A DNA stretch of 64,000 bases, from the NCBI GenBank assembly GCA_004026145.2, contig CP034983.1, forward strand, positions 10,928,658 through 10,992,657, read 5' to 3'. The position numbers and the translations under genes are program-made. The stretch comes from Takifugu bimaculatus (lineage: Eukaryota; Chordata; Actinopteri; Tetraodontiformes; Tetraodontidae). Below the pieces are notes generated by a model, which worked only from the letters and a program-made list of their open reading frames with translations, did no database searches and was not told where the DNA came from. Positions 12,373 to 24,263 of the stretch are shown piece by piece (the first letter of the stretch is position 1; every line of letters starts with the position of its first letter).

Positions 12373-13531
12373 GTAATTCACAATGTTTATGGATGATACA
12401 ATCTTGGCGTGCCTGAGCCACAGGTACCAAAGAGGGGAATATAAAAAAAACCTCAATTAAGTCATGGGTGCACTGTAGATCTGCCTTCGCTGTGGAGGTC
12501 TGATGCATTCTCAGTAGGTCACAAATGAAGGGGAGAGGCTGATTGGGCTCAATCATTGGAGTGATTGGCGGACTGGATGATGGAGAGTGCGCAGCCACGG
12601 CTCACTCACCCGCCTTCTATGGATTCGTTCATTTGTGTCAGAGACACCGGGAATGACGCTAAGAGTAAGTGGACGTGTAGGAACAGACACAAAAAAGCAA
12701 TTTAGCTTGTATTTCGTAGCCTTACGATCGTGTAAATGCCCTGTCATTATCAAGAGGGGCAGTAAATCTGGGTGGGTGAGTACATGGACTGTGTGAACTT
12801 CAGAACCAGCAGTTTGTTGTGCAGTGACTCATTTTCTACATACAGGGTGGTTACATCCATGATTGAATAAAAGCGGCCCAGAAAAAGCAGCCAACAGAAT
12901 CAAAGTGGTGCAGATGGTGGCCTTGATATCGTCCAGGCAGCAAGTACAACACACAAGTCAATAGTCACTCGGCAGCTAATGGGTGAGTGCATCTCTACAG
13001 CGTCATCTCATTAATTAATGGCGGAAAAGTGGCTCTAATATAAGTCTGATGGAACAGGAGGAAATTAGCTTTTTTATTTGCAAACAAACAATCATCAGGC
13101 CTCTTCTGGGGTTCAGGGGAGCTGATTTATTTTCAGGTTTCTCATTGAAGTGTAAATTTGCAGGTTAATATTTTGGTTTGGTGTTTAAAAATGTGCATTT
13201 ATTCGTATTCATTAAGGTTTCACATCGCCTGATTACCAGCAGAACTGTACGCGTAGGCAGAAAACAGAAGCAACAATGATCTTAGCGATCGTCGGTGCAG
13301 GAAGGCAAGACAGGAAAAAAAAAAGATTGCTTCCTCTTCTTTTCTGTTCCTGTTTGTGGAGCAACACATTCTGAGTTCACAGGGCTTTCATATGTGGTAA
13401 ACGTTGTATTAACTCTCCTAAAATCTCCATTAAAGGCATTACTCGCACAATCATCTCCTGAAAATAAAAACAATGGAAGGTGGGATTTATAAGAAAAGGA
13501 CGTCATGTTCCTGCCTGAGGACAAGAGGAGG
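12373..13531. other. Unique noncoding DNA
   Basis: No gene seen. An A run lies at about 13315-13324. The block around 12990-13110 has an ATTAATTAATGG core and a balanced composition like conserved regulatory DNA, but this cannot be shown from one sequence. Confidence 0.45.

Positions 13532-13562
<31 letters not shown>
13532..13562. repeat. (TG)n microsatellite
   Basis: Uninterrupted TG tract of about 15 units. Confidence 0.95.
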
Positions 13563-13565
<3 letters not shown>

Positions 13566-14570
13566 CGTAAATTCGACTTCCACATCTTTCATTTCAAAAT
13601 ATGCTGACTTAAAAACAACCCGGTTTATTAAGATGAAGGGAGGAACCGCGATTATCCGGACCATACGGGGGCAGAACGAGCACAGAACAGCTTGTGCATC
13701 TCCCTGCCACGCTGCTCTTTACAGTGTAAAGGTCTGTTGTGGTAATTGGTAAGAAAAAGAGGATGAAATCTCTCACGAAACATGCCGTGCAGACAGAAAG
13801 TGTGAAGTTGTTGCAGGTCGACTGCCCTCTGGCAATATAGAGAGAAGGAAAATAAAAATAAACCCAGAAGGTCATTCTGCATTTGAACAAATATTGATTT
13901 AATTATAAGCAGATCCATGTGGAAGCATTACCTTCCGCTGCAGGGGAACGCTCGGCTTCAGTGGGAATTTGAAGACAAATGAAAGGGAATCTTTTCTGTA
14001 AGAGCATTTCTCCTCAACAACCTGAGGGGTTGTTCGGCAAAGGTCCGCCAAATGAGCACACGCGTCTGCGTCGCTTTGTTGGAGCGTGCAACCTTGCGAA
14101 CTGTGCATTAGCAATTCTGCAGCAGGATTAATGGGGCAATTGATCATTGGGGGACTTGTGTATCCTGCAGAACGGCTGATCAGTCACCTACAGCAGAGCT
14201 GGGCGCCCGGGAACCAATCAACACAACAACAGCTGGAATGATTGCAGACACGTTTGGCCTGAGCTGCAGAAGAGCTGGATGGCTACTCTTTCCTCCCCCA
14301 ACAAGCTGACACTAACAGGGGCAAGAGGCTGTGGCAGGTGTAACACAGGAGGTGCTGAGAATTGTCTCACCTATCAGGAGACGATGGGGCATGAGTGCAG
14401 GTAGAAAAATGTTGCCTGGTGACATCAATCTAAATTTAAAAGAAATTGGTCTGTTTTTATTGTGTTCTTCCACATATATTCTGATTAAAAATATATATTT
14501 TTTGGCATGATTGGGCACACAGGTGATCCCTGGCAAGAATAGATATTCAATAGCTACATTCAGGAGGTGT
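13563..14570. other. Unique noncoding DNA
   Basis: About 1 kb with no recognised gene or repeat. An AT run (AAATATATATTTTTT) lies near 14487-14501. Confidence 0.5.
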
Positions 14571-14720
14571 CCAATCCAGTCCTCGAGGGTCGCAGATGAG
14601 CCGGGTTTTCCGTCCTACCAGGGAGACGTCGCTGATGCCACATTTGTGCCTGGTGGGACAGAAAACCCGGCTCACCCACAGCTCACCCATGACTATTTAT
14701 CCCACCCCCCCAAACAGGGG
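14571..14720. repeat. Palindromic interspersed repeat (MITE-like)
   Basis: The segment opens with GTGTCCAATCCAGTCCTCGAGGG, a start found in many fish nonautonomous DNA-transposon repeats, often assigned to hAT. It contains an inverted repeat with 30-base arms at 14595-14624 and 14647-14676. The arms differ at four positions and surround a 22-base centre. The core of each arm is AGCCGGGTTTT (or its complement). No target duplication is clear, so the element's outer borders are uncertain. Confidence 0.5.
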
Positions 14721-15911
14721 TCACCCTCATCATTTTATATCATACAAACAGCTGAAACAATGTGCAAAGAACAAATGACAACACAAAAGCGCTGATGTCA
14801 AAACAGTGCTGGACAGGAACTGAAAACATGGCTCCAGTTGTCCGATTGATGAGATTTGTTTCCAGAGCATGTTCGTGTGTGTTGCTGTTTATTTGTATGT
14901 GATCCATCGTACAGTAGAAGAAAAAGGAGAAGAATGAAACTTCCGTAACACTCGATCCTGATCTTCCTGCAGGACCAGTGCGCGTGCTGGTGGGCCCGTG
15001 TCAGTCTATGATGGATTGCTTTCCTTCGACAGCTTCAACGGCTGCTACAAATTGAACATGGGGAACAGTTGTTTGAATGTTGGCAGTTTTAAAGAAAAAT
15101 TACTCAGAAAAGCTGAGCAGCCCACACTCACTGGTGTTATTACCATGGAGGGCGGGGGCAAAAATCATAGATCTGTCTGGCCTTGATGGAGGACAAACCC
15201 CCTGTGGTGAGTCAGTCAATAAAAGGACATTAGATAAAGGAGTATTTACCCTCCCCTAATGAGATCTTTGCGTTTAAAATCCCACCTGCTAATACATTAA
15301 AGCTGAGCTGGGGTTCTTGTGGAAATCCAGTCTGCTGAAATGTGATGTTTGACTTAATAGCCCACACCTTAATAACTCACGCAACGCTGCTTTTTTAATG
15401 TGGAAGGCCTCCAAAAGAACTCTATAGTCAACCATTAAAGTGGAAATGAATAATTAAATTAAATGAACTCAACATCGCTCAACAACTCAATCCATCATTT
15501 GGATACGTCAATAAGCAGAGAAGAGCAGACCAATCAGGAGCCAGTCAGGTAGGTCACATCATGACAGAGCTCCATTGACATGGAGCTTGTTGGTTCCGTT
15601 GGTGTGTGAATGAGCCCGGGTGGTTGTTCCTAATGAGTGCACAGCCTCGTCTGAGTTCGGTCTCCGCCCCATTGCATGAATGCAAGACCAGACGGGTGAA
15701 TGCAAACTTTGATTTCAACCGCTGTGATTGGTCAAAGATGCCAAGTAGAGGCTGGATCGGTACAATCCACACGGGTCCAGGAAACCGAAGAGATCGTCAG
15801 TTCAATGCCGCTTTCTTTTAACTTTGGTCACCAGAGTGTTGGATGGCACCGTGAGCTTCCCCACCAGCTGGAAAATAGCGTGCTCTCGACGCTGTAGCCC
15901 TCAGAATGCAC
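14721..15911. other. Unique noncoding DNA
   Basis: About 1.2 kb without a recognised gene. The open frames are under 75 codons with no recognisable similarity. Confidence 0.5.
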
Positions 15912-15948
15912 CGCTGGGTTTGGCTCAATGCCTGAGCCGAACCCAGCG
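15912..15948. repeat. Short hairpin, 16-bp arms, 5-base loop
   Basis: CGCTGGGTTTGGCTCA at 15912-15927 and TGAGCCGAACCCAGCG at 15933-15948 are reverse complements apart from one position, which can still form a G-U pair if the plus strand is transcribed. The loop is ATGCC. It is shorter than a usual microRNA precursor, and no gene borders it. The arms are much more GC-rich than the surroundings. Confidence 0.85.
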
Positions 15949-17071
15949 TTGACTTTCTGCATTGACTGAGTGATTCAACAGTTTATTTTATTCTTCAGTG
16001 TATTAAAGCTTTCACGCGGAGCAGACTGGAGACAGCGAAGCTACACGATAATGCGGTGTAATGGAACAGCCGCTGGCATGGAAGAGAGGGCGGTTTCCAG
16101 TTGCAAACCGCAAACCTTTTTGTCTGGGCCGCTGATAGAGGATATGGATTCTCGGACGGATTTTGTGTTGATGGAAGTTTGACTTATCGGGGCTGTTACC
16201 AAACAGAGGTGAGTTTGTCTCAAAAGCCTCCAAGTCAAAACTAGTTTATAGGAGAGGATTCTGCAGGCTTAAATGACAGTTTTGGGTGGCTGTAGATCCA
16301 CACAAAGCCGGGAGATGTTGCAGAAGGTTTAAGTGGAAGTTTACTCAAGAGGCTGAAGTGCAGGCATTTGTCAGCAGACCGCCAAAAAGCCATTGGAGAA
16401 GTCCAAATCATTCAGGAATTGTTTGTAATATGAAGGCTTAATAGAACAAGTTGGTACAATATTGTTCACCTGCGCTCTTACATTTAAGTTCTTTAGCTGC
16501 TTACAGAGAAAGGGGATTTATTTCATTCTCAGGTTTGTGCTGGAGACATTAAAGGAAAAGAGCTTTGAATCAAAAATATAATTAAGTGCACCAAAAACCA
16601 ATAATTACAAATGAAAACAAAAATGAATAAAACCACCTTCGTCTGACCACACAGCATCAAATAATGACATAGCGATCAGTGCCTTTAGCATCTTTTTTTC
16701 ATGTATCAGCTTTCACAATTATGAGACAAACAACCATTCCTCTGCGGTGTTGGGTCACGTGCTCAATTCTTTCCCAAGTTTGGAAAAATCACCCATTTTT
16801 TTCCCAACTTGGCAGCCTTTTGTGAAATTTGCTTTGCGTATTCCTGTTGCACAATGTTGTGTTTACTTCCCCATAACACATTCCATGCCATCCCCATCTC
16901 TATCCTACAGGCAGATAGACCTATTCCAACAGCAGCATTAGAGGATTTCGGATACCAGAAGATGCGAAGAAAATGAGCTGTTGATCAGCTGGTTATAAGA
17001 TTCGGTCTTGGTATATACTATTGGGACTCATTTACTTACTTCTGCACGGATCCCCCTGAGCGTCTGACCTT
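15949..17071. other. Unique noncoding DNA
   Basis: About 1.1 kb with no recognised gene or repeat. The longest frames are about 70 codons. Confidence 0.5.
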
Positions 17072-17090
17072 GGGGGGGGGGGGGGGGGGG
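17072..17090. repeat. G homopolymer
   Basis: Uninterrupted run of about 19 G followed by TGG. Such tracts are length-unstable and often miscounted in sequencing. Confidence 0.9.
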
Positions 17091-17251
17091 TGGATTTTAA
17101 CACTCATGTGCAGCAATATGCACTTCTATCATATCTCAGCTTCTGCAGCTATCCTGCTTGTTCTGCTGGCCATCAGTGGACTGTGCTATTTGATCCACGC
17201 AGAGGATGATTCACACATTGTGATCTGGGGAATGAAGGCGGCAGTGGAGTC

Positions 17252-17264
17252 TCCCCCCCCCCCC
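17252..17264. repeat. C homopolymer
   Basis: Uninterrupted C run of about 13 bases, only 160 bp from the G19 tract. Confidence 0.85.
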
Positions 17265-17552
17265 TTCCCTGCCAGCATATACAGACACACATCCATAATG
17301 CAGCATTTGCGCCTTCATGCCTGCTTTATTCCCACTGTTGGGGCTATTTTCTAATCACTACAGCACATTACTCCGAACACTGGGGTACCAGTGTCTCTAC
17401 AACTGCATGTCCAGCTGCACGGCTAAGGTGAGGAGAGGATGAAGGTGCAGCTCAGTAAAAGTCACGGATGGTCTCATTTAGATGCTGTGGAGTGTTAGAA
17501 ATTGTCAAAATGTAGGATATCAGCATGTAGTACGGTTTTCACTTAATCCATC

Positions 17553-17554
17553 AC

Positions 17555-17585
<31 letters not shown>
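17553..17585. repeat. C run followed by A run
   Basis: About 23 C directly followed by about 10 A. Simple sequence only. The 60-codon frame across it (proline then lysine run) is an artefact. Confidence 0.9.
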
Positions 17586-19194
17586 GAAATCTACTGTATA
17601 TAATCGCTCAAACAGCGAGGGAATAGTGCAATGGCTTCAGTCCAAAAAAGGACAGATAGTGTGATGTAAACGTGCATTTATTCCTGCTGACTCAGCATTT
17701 TTCACGCATGGAATGTACTTGTACATTCGTCACATGTACAAGTGAGAGATGCCAAAGGGGTTCCGTGACTAAACAGGGCCACGGCGGGTCTCTATTAAAA
17801 GCATAGCATGTGCCCAGCAGATGCCTGCTGTTGCCTCATTGCTAATTCTTATGCACTGAGCACGTGCGGGAGGTTCTGCTTTCTCTGTCATATTTTTGTC
17901 CCCAAACTTTCAACTCTTTCGTCCTCAGATGCAACAGCAGTTCTTCCTCTGAACAAAGTGTGTTCATTTTTGGAATGGTGGTATGTGTGAACGGCAGCCA
18001 AAGAAATCCACCTGCATGCTATCTTTTGAAGTGAAAATGTTTGTTTTCAGTGTGAATTTTAGAATTTGACAGCATAAATAAATTATTTAGGCTGCTTGAT
18101 CAGAGCTTTTTGTACAGTTAAATCCTGAGTCAAAACCTAAACATGTATCCTGGTCTAAAATCGATAAAATAAATACAGGTAGCTGGAAACATCTGAATTT
18201 ATGTATTTGTAAGAGACTTTTCTCGTTCACACTTGCTCTCAGAGAAACATGATCTGCTTCAGCCAAGATGTGTTCCGTTATGTTTCACAGTCTCATTTTT
18301 TGTGCTGTGTTTTGCTTTTGGTACCGTCGGTGGGAAACAGAGAGAAACTTATTACTAAGGCTCATGTTCTGCCACGTGAGAACGTTGAGGGCATGCTGGA
18401 GCCCTGATGAAGGACAATCAAAAACAGCTGGGATACAAAGAAGCAGGTTCAATTGAAGCTGTTTCCGTTTGGGAGCTGCGTTCAGAAACGCTGTGACGTC
18501 TGCTGGGTGCGAACGACACATTTAAATATGCTTTACAATGACTTGAACCAGCGCGTATGGGATTAACGCGATCAAACACTAATGTCCTTCTTTTATGTGA
18601 CATTTGTGCCTTCCCACGTTCACTGCTGGAGCTGCTCAAGGCTCATGCTCCAATATGAAAGTGAAACAAGCAGCACAAAAGTGATTGTGGCTGAACAGTT
18701 TTTAGAAGCAGGGCGAATTGTCAAAAATAAAAATAAGTTATTTGTCAATGGAATTGCTACAAGTACAATTGGATTCCTTTTGAGCTTTCCCCATAATGGT
18801 ATTCCGGTTTTCTAATGATGATACTCATGATGTCAACCGGGAATGAAACTGGTCGCCTGGGGTAGCGTCAGTTAGGTGATTTCTGTAGTAGAACCATTGT
18901 TAGTAATAAAATGGTGCTGCAACAAGTATGTGTTCGCGCGTGTGTGTGTGTGTTTCTTTACTCGTATGACCTTTATTTAGCTTCTGCTCTTTCGAACTCA
19001 GATAACTGTCAGCATTAACTTCTCTCAGGAAAACCTGTTGCTTCTCCTTGGCTTAAATCAAGGCTTCACTGAATTTATATCTTTCATTTTTTCTTGGCAG
19101 ATGAGATGAGATCTTGAGATGAGATAAATGTCTTTTAAAAATAGCAAAGTTGATTGACTTTCTCTGATGAGTAAAACTCACGGGGTATTGGTGT
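17586..19194. other. Unique noncoding DNA
   Basis: About 1.6 kb with no recognised gene. There is a small inverted repeat (ACTTGTACA at 17717-17725, TGTACAAGT at 17735-17743), a short TG tract near 18938-18953, and a GATGA/GAGAT-rich stretch near 19100-19128. Confidence 0.5.
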
Positions 19195-19559
19195 TGTTAT
19201 GATCCTGTGTCTGGTCTGTGTTTGGCTGCGATGCTCTATTTTGTCCACTAGGGGCGTGGTTGATCCATCTCTCGTGCTGGCTGCCTCTACACCTGCGGAT
19301 GATCGGGTTGATTAGCAGGCCAGCACCAGCTGCGTCGCATCATTTTGTAATTACCAGTGACAACCTGAGTGCTCCAGGCTTTGATTCCTTGAGCTCGTTG
19401 CCTTTTCTTCTCTTGCCTTTAGGTCACCAAGTCTTCCCTCAACTTGAAGCATCTTACTGGGTTTTGGCTTGGTTCACTGTCGCATTCACGAGTAGAACGT
19501 GGACCGTTGTACGCTGCCTTCCTTGTCTGTCTTCTTGGGTCACGTCTTGAGTTTTAACA
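19195..19559 (+). mobile_element. LTR-like element, possibly solo LTR
   Basis: A 365-bp segment begins TGTTATGATCCTG and ends GTTTTAACA, with TGTTA/TAACA inverted termini. The bases outside are GGTGT (19190-19194) and GGTCT (19560-19564), a 4-of-5 match to a target duplication. Its early GTGTCTGGTCTGTGTTTGGCT and GGGGCGTGG segments echo the start of the LTR family at 24.3 and 53.4 kb. Unlike that family it shows no clear TATA box or AATAAA, so it is either a diverged relative or another nonautonomous element. The 110-codon frame within it is incidental. Confidence 0.45.
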
Positions 19560-20572
19560 GGTCTGTGGGGACCGACCAGTTCATCAATTATACTAAATAG
19601 AAACTTGAAATGAAGACTTTCAGTAAAAATTAGGAAGAATTATTGTTTGAAGCCAGTCTTAGGGTAAAAATAAATGAGCGCCAAATCACTGCTTCCAAAG
19701 TGAGAGAATGACTCACTTCTTTCACCCTCAACAACACCTTCCGTTCACTTTTAAACTTCATATTGCTCCTGGTGTTCTTTTTTTCGTAAAGCTTGTGGAC
19801 ACCAATGACACATTACTGAACAGGTAAAAATAGTTCAGGTTTAAAAGAACCTGCCAACCTTTCCGCCAACACTACTTTGCCTTCGCTTCACATCACTTGG
19901 TTGGAATCCTGGCTGCACATGGATTACGTTCAAGACAGCAAACTAGCTGTAATTGATTACCGGAGCTGCAGTCAAGCCTGCGGTGGACTGAAATCAAACA
20001 TTCATTAATGGCAGCTGAGTGATCTCAAATACAGCGGACTCATTATAGACAGTAAACTCAGGCTTAATTACGTTACTTCTATATTTAATCTGTCCCAGCA
20101 TGTCATCAATAAAGTCACATCAGTGCTCTTCCTGCACCCCGATCTGCTGTTACAAAGAGGCAAATGTCTTTCATATTGTGCTGATTTTAGAGTTTTCATG
20201 GCATGTTAATTAGGAGCGAAGAAAATTAGCAGGAAAAAGCACAAGCCAATTCCAAAATGTGATTCAAGACACCGGCCTTTGAATTGAGTGTCTTTTAAAA
20301 GCCACCAGAATCCCCAGGGCCTCATTTATATAAAACACACTTACCATTAAATTTCATCTTTGAACATATAAACTGTTATTTATAAAACCTTTCTCTGATG
20401 TGGATTTTATCTCCACTGGCTTCACAGACTTCTCCCTGCTGGATTTAAACGTGGATTTGCATCCACGACTGCGGTGAATTCAGGGTTTCTGACAACCAGG
20501 ACGTATGAAGAACGAAAAAAGAGTAGCTACGAGTTTTGTAGTTCCAAATAGTTGTGTCTCCTCACATCCCTC
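19560..20572. other. Unique noncoding DNA
   Basis: About 1 kb with no recognised gene or repeat. Confidence 0.5.
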
Positions 20573-20590
20573 AACACACACACACACACA
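20573..20590. repeat. Short (CA)n
   Basis: About nine CA units. Confidence 0.85.
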
Positions 20591-20911
20591 TGGGTTGGTG
20601 GGGAAAGTGCAGCGTCCTTCCATAAAGTTAATTATAATTGCATATGTTGTAATGAGTTTCAAGGACCCACAACTTACAGAGGAGATTTTTGGCATCTTTT
20701 TGTCCATTTGTTTTTGTTTTTCATGTTACCTTTTAAAAGGGTGTCTGTGGACAATGCACACATTGGTTTTTGGTGGGGAAACACACACACTGGCTCATGT
20801 ATAGTTATGCCTGCATGTTTACACACACTTGGAAAGCAGATGTACCTGATCATAGCAGTCCTGGCTTTCGGTAATTGCCAAAACACATTTTTTTCTGTGG
20901 TGTAACAAGTC

Positions 20912-20912
<1 letters not shown>

Positions 20913-21002
<90 letters not shown>
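20913..21002. repeat. (CA)n microsatellite, once interrupted
   Basis: About 90 bp of CA with one phase break (ACAACA at about 20941-20946). Frames coding runs of Val-Cys on the opposite strand are artefacts of this tract. Confidence 0.95.
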
Positions 21003-21003
<1 letters not shown>

Positions 21004-22698
21004 CCCTGTCTTTGTGAGGCTAAATGTGTGAGGACCAAATAACCCCCTGAGCCTGACCCTAAACCACTTATTTCTAACTTCAACTTTAAAACTCACTTCC
21101 TAATTGTGTCCTCACTTTGGTAGTAGAATGTATATTTTAGTACTCAATATGCAGCTGAAGCACTCATTACATCACCGAAAGTTTAGACTCGTGGGAATAT
21201 GTAAACCAGGGACTTCCAGCAGGGTTGTAGATTCGGAAGCACATCTGGAGAACACGGCACCTTCTGCTCTGTTTAATCACACTGACAAATTGCTCCGTCG
21301 TGACCTTGTGCAATTGCATCCAAGCCAGGTGATCTTCAGCAAAAGTCATTATGTGGGTGAAATTGGCAAACAAACGGGCTGAGAGGTAATTCATTAATAA
21401 TAAAGGGGATGCCGCGCTTGTTTGGATGTGGCCATTTGCGGGTGGATGGGCTGCATCTGGCTTTCTGCGTTAACAGGATTTCATCATTGCACGCGCTCTA
21501 TAGCTGTTGATTAAAACTGCCTGCAGCCGATACGTGTGATTATCCAGCTGCTGCCTGACTTGAGGATGCAATATGCATACTGGTGATATGTGGTCAAATT
21601 ACTCTGATTACTTTTTTCCTTGTATCGTCGGGGTCAGAATCGCCACACTGTCGCGTTGGTCCCACTCTCTTGTGTTATGCCTTTGTATGTAAAATCATTC
21701 ATTTCTCATCTACGAAGGACGTGACAAAAAAGAAACCTGATTTTGGATTCACAAGATGCAAATAGTCAGCCGGAAGTGCACAAAAGGGACGGAAGGTTGG
21801 TTGAACGTTGCAGATCTTCACTGCTTCTCTGTTAATGAACATCTGGACCAGCAGATCAGCCGGTGATATCGCGCGGTTGCCTCTTCGTCTGATCTCGTCG
21901 ATCCTTTCTGTGTCTCTCAGAGAATCTTGCATGTGATCAATGGGCGTCACGGGAAAATCCAGATTTCTGCCACCTTTCAGGCAGCCCATGCTAATCCCCT
22001 CTTGGTCTAAATATGAGAGCCAGTAGGATCTCTTCTACTCTTAGATATTTATAGAAGACATTTTCTCTCCTTTCGACACCACATTTGTGTCTTCGAGGAT
22101 TATTCTCGAAGCGTGATTGCCAAAAGATTCCGGGATGTGTTCCGCACGAACACAGTTGATAGCCAACGTCGTGCGTAGCCTAATTGGAAACGCAGGGTTG
22201 AGAGCTGCTCCCTTTGGTGTCATCGTTTTCTCAATTTCTTTGTGTTTTTTGCACGTCGCCACCAATGTTTAGGACACAAACAGGACTAAAGAGATTAAGA
22301 CGTCAACATATAAAATAGCAAGGATGAGGCAAAGAATGTCGAGAGTCTAAAGATAAGAGAGGAAATATGTTGATCTCAAGCCTGCTGATTTAATTCTAGT
22401 CAAGCACTGACAGATTGGGCTCATCTGTAAACACGTTGCTCAGAGCTCTTTGTGTGTTTAATGGTATTAAAGTGATGCCTGAAATCCATTGTGGGGGTTT
22501 CCATTTCAACTGAAACAAAACAGATGAACCAACTCTGGCATCTCTGCTGTGTGATATTATAAAACAACGTGGCTCAATTGGGATTTTTCCAAAGAGCTCA
22601 AATACATTCATGATTGGAGCTGCCGCCATGAATCAAATTCAGCCTCATAATGACAGCAGAATCGATGTGAAGTTTCAAAGGATTCACACTACTTTCAG
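21003..22698. other. Unique noncoding DNA
   Basis: About 1.7 kb with no recognised gene. The largest frame (96 codons, minus, 21699-21989) has no similarity I can name. Confidence 0.5.
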
Positions 22699-22786
22699 TC
22701 TCCTCTCCTCTCCTCTCCTCTCCTCTCCTCTCCTCTCCTCTCCTCTCCTCTCCTCTCCTCTCCTCTCCTCTCCTCTCCTCTCCTCT
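22699..22786. repeat. (TCTCC)n pentanucleotide microsatellite
   Basis: About 17 perfect TCTCC units. In the plus strand this creates most of a 161-codon open frame with a Leu-Leu-Ser-Ser-Pro repeat, which I do not regard as a gene. A longer tract of the same motif is at 37937-38044. Confidence 0.95.
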
Positions 22787-22928
22787 TTGGGTTCGAGGTC
22801 AGAGACATTCAGGCAGCTCTTGGGCTCATCAGAAATCACTCCTCACTTTCAAAGACTAAAACGGCCCCAAGGGGACAATTTTAGACTTTGTTCTGCCCTC
22901 CCAAAATCTTTGCAGGGCGCTTCAATCA

Positions 22929-22978
22929 ACCTAACTCTTTACACACATACTGTAAAGTATGTGTGTAAAGAGTTAGGT
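22929..22978. repeat. Perfect hairpin, 23-bp arms, 4-base loop
   Basis: The arms at 22929-22951 and 22956-22978 are exact reverse complements. They contain CTAACTCTTTACACACATAC and GTATGTGTGTAAAGAGTTAG. The loop is GTAA. Pairing stops at the next base on each side. The 50-base foldback is too short for a normal microRNA precursor and has no T-run terminator. It lies about 140 bp beyond the TCTCC tract. Confidence 0.95.
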
Positions 22979-23574
22979 GTGACCTCATTTCAACATAAGT
23001 TAAAGTCAGCTCATTCCCAACAGATTCTATGGCACCTAATTAAGGTGTTGAGTAAAAATCTGCCAATCTCAGCCTCTGCTGTATCTTCTGTGTGAAGGAG
23101 GGACAGGTTTCAAGAGAAGGTTGAGAGTCATTTGTCTCTGAGGCAATTGGACTCATGTAAATAGTTTTCATGGATCAGGGGTGCCTAAACCAGTCGGGAT
23201 GCCAGAGGAAGAAACAAATCATCAGGTGGATTTAGACTGGAAATAACAAGAAGGAACCAGTGAAAGCAGCCAATTATTTTCTTGTTTGGAATGGACAAGC
23301 AGGCTGAGGGCTTTGAGGTCTGTCAGGAGAGCAAGTTGTTCAGGGCATGAGGACATGTAGGAGGAAAATCCAATCAGTAGAACTGGCCCTCTGACTGGCA
23401 GCAGAGATCATTACACCGATGCTTTCAGACATTTTAAGTAGTCATCGGATGAAAAAAAATCTTCAAGTGCATTTAACATACGAGCAACATTCACGCTGCT
23501 TTCAATCACGCTAGTTTTTAGATAGTTTTTTAGTTTTTTTCCTGGATTTTAGTAACCTTAGAGTCCATCTCAAC
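22979..23574. other. Unassigned DNA before the L2 remnant
   Basis: About 600 bp with no recognised gene. Its closeness to a LINE remnant makes further diverged transposon sequence possible, but I cannot assign it. Confidence 0.45.
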
Positions 23575-24140
23575 ACCTCTCTTTATCTAACTTCCAAGAA
23601 GAAGTGGTTTCTATTTAGCTTTTAGATTTAATGTCAGAATGACCTCTTACAGACTTACAGTTCGAGGACAGTGACGACACAGTTATCTGTAAAGTCACAA
23701 ATGACTTCCTGTTATTAACTGAAGCAAGACAGAGTTCAATTTTAATCCTTTTAGACATGAGTGCAGCCCTTGATGGCATTGATAACAGTCGAGTCTCACT
23801 GAGACCTGGTGGCTGCCTGGCTGCTGCTACTCGTAACCAATCATGGCCAACCTAAAGAACTCGTCCACACTTTCATCTTCTCCAGGTCCAACTCCTTCTC
23901 TCTGGCATCTCTCCAGCCGCCATTTCATCACCACTCCATCAAGGCCACCCTCCAACTTGGCAGTCTGTCCATTTTAGAATTGAAAAAAATGTAATGCCGA
24001 CTTTTAATGCATGTTTGGGTCTGAACTCTCATTGTCTGAATGATTTTGTTGACCCCCTGCAGCTCTAGACCCTCAATTGAGGCCCCTCTTGCTTTTGCAT
24101 AGATGCCAGGATCAAAGTTTTTCAACATTTTTTCAACATT
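23575..24140 (+). pseudogene. L2-clade LINE remnant, reverse transcriptase part
   Basis: This is a broken piece of a non-LTR retrotransposon reverse transcriptase. In one frame, around 23663-23800, it reads KVTNDFLLLTEA followed by LLDMSAALDGID. These correspond to the fingers segment and catalytic motif A of L2/CR1-type enzymes (usual pattern LLDLSAAFDTVDH), with the Phe before the second Asp replaced by Leu. Upstream, near 23590-23640, the frame keeps a trace of the segment before it, with a stop. Downstream, near 23850-23900, ELVHTFIFSRSN resembles the C-terminal region, so the catalytic FADD part between them has been lost. A further diverged piece may run to 24140. Stops and shifts mean it cannot make an enzyme. 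A solo LTR sits 124 bp downstream. Confidence 0.7.
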
Positions 24141-24263
24141 TTCCCGCACTTTGACTGTTTACTGTCTTTCAGCTCTACTGTTTTTCAGTATTTGTCAAGC
24201 ACTTTAAAATCCTTTAAAACAAGGCCCATTATCACAAAAAATTCTAAAAACCACGCCTTTCTT

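Noticed and set aside
20819..21096. Val-Cys-rich minus-strand frames
   Set aside because: Translation of a CA microsatellite. The same applies to frames at 12290-12598, 13534-13752 and 60391-60760.
22699..22786. CRISPR-like or satellite array
   Set aside because: The unit is five bases with no spacers, so it is a microsatellite. No spacer-separated repeats occur anywhere in the window.
22929..22978. MicroRNA precursor or transcription terminator
   Set aside because: The stem is only 23 bp with a 4-base loop and no T run. No supporting context, so it is reported only as a hairpin.
22610..23095. 161-codon plus-strand open frame
   Set aside because: About 30 codons are the TCTCC microsatellite read as Leu-Leu-Ser-Ser-Pro, and the rest runs through the perfect hairpin and noncoding DNA with no domain.
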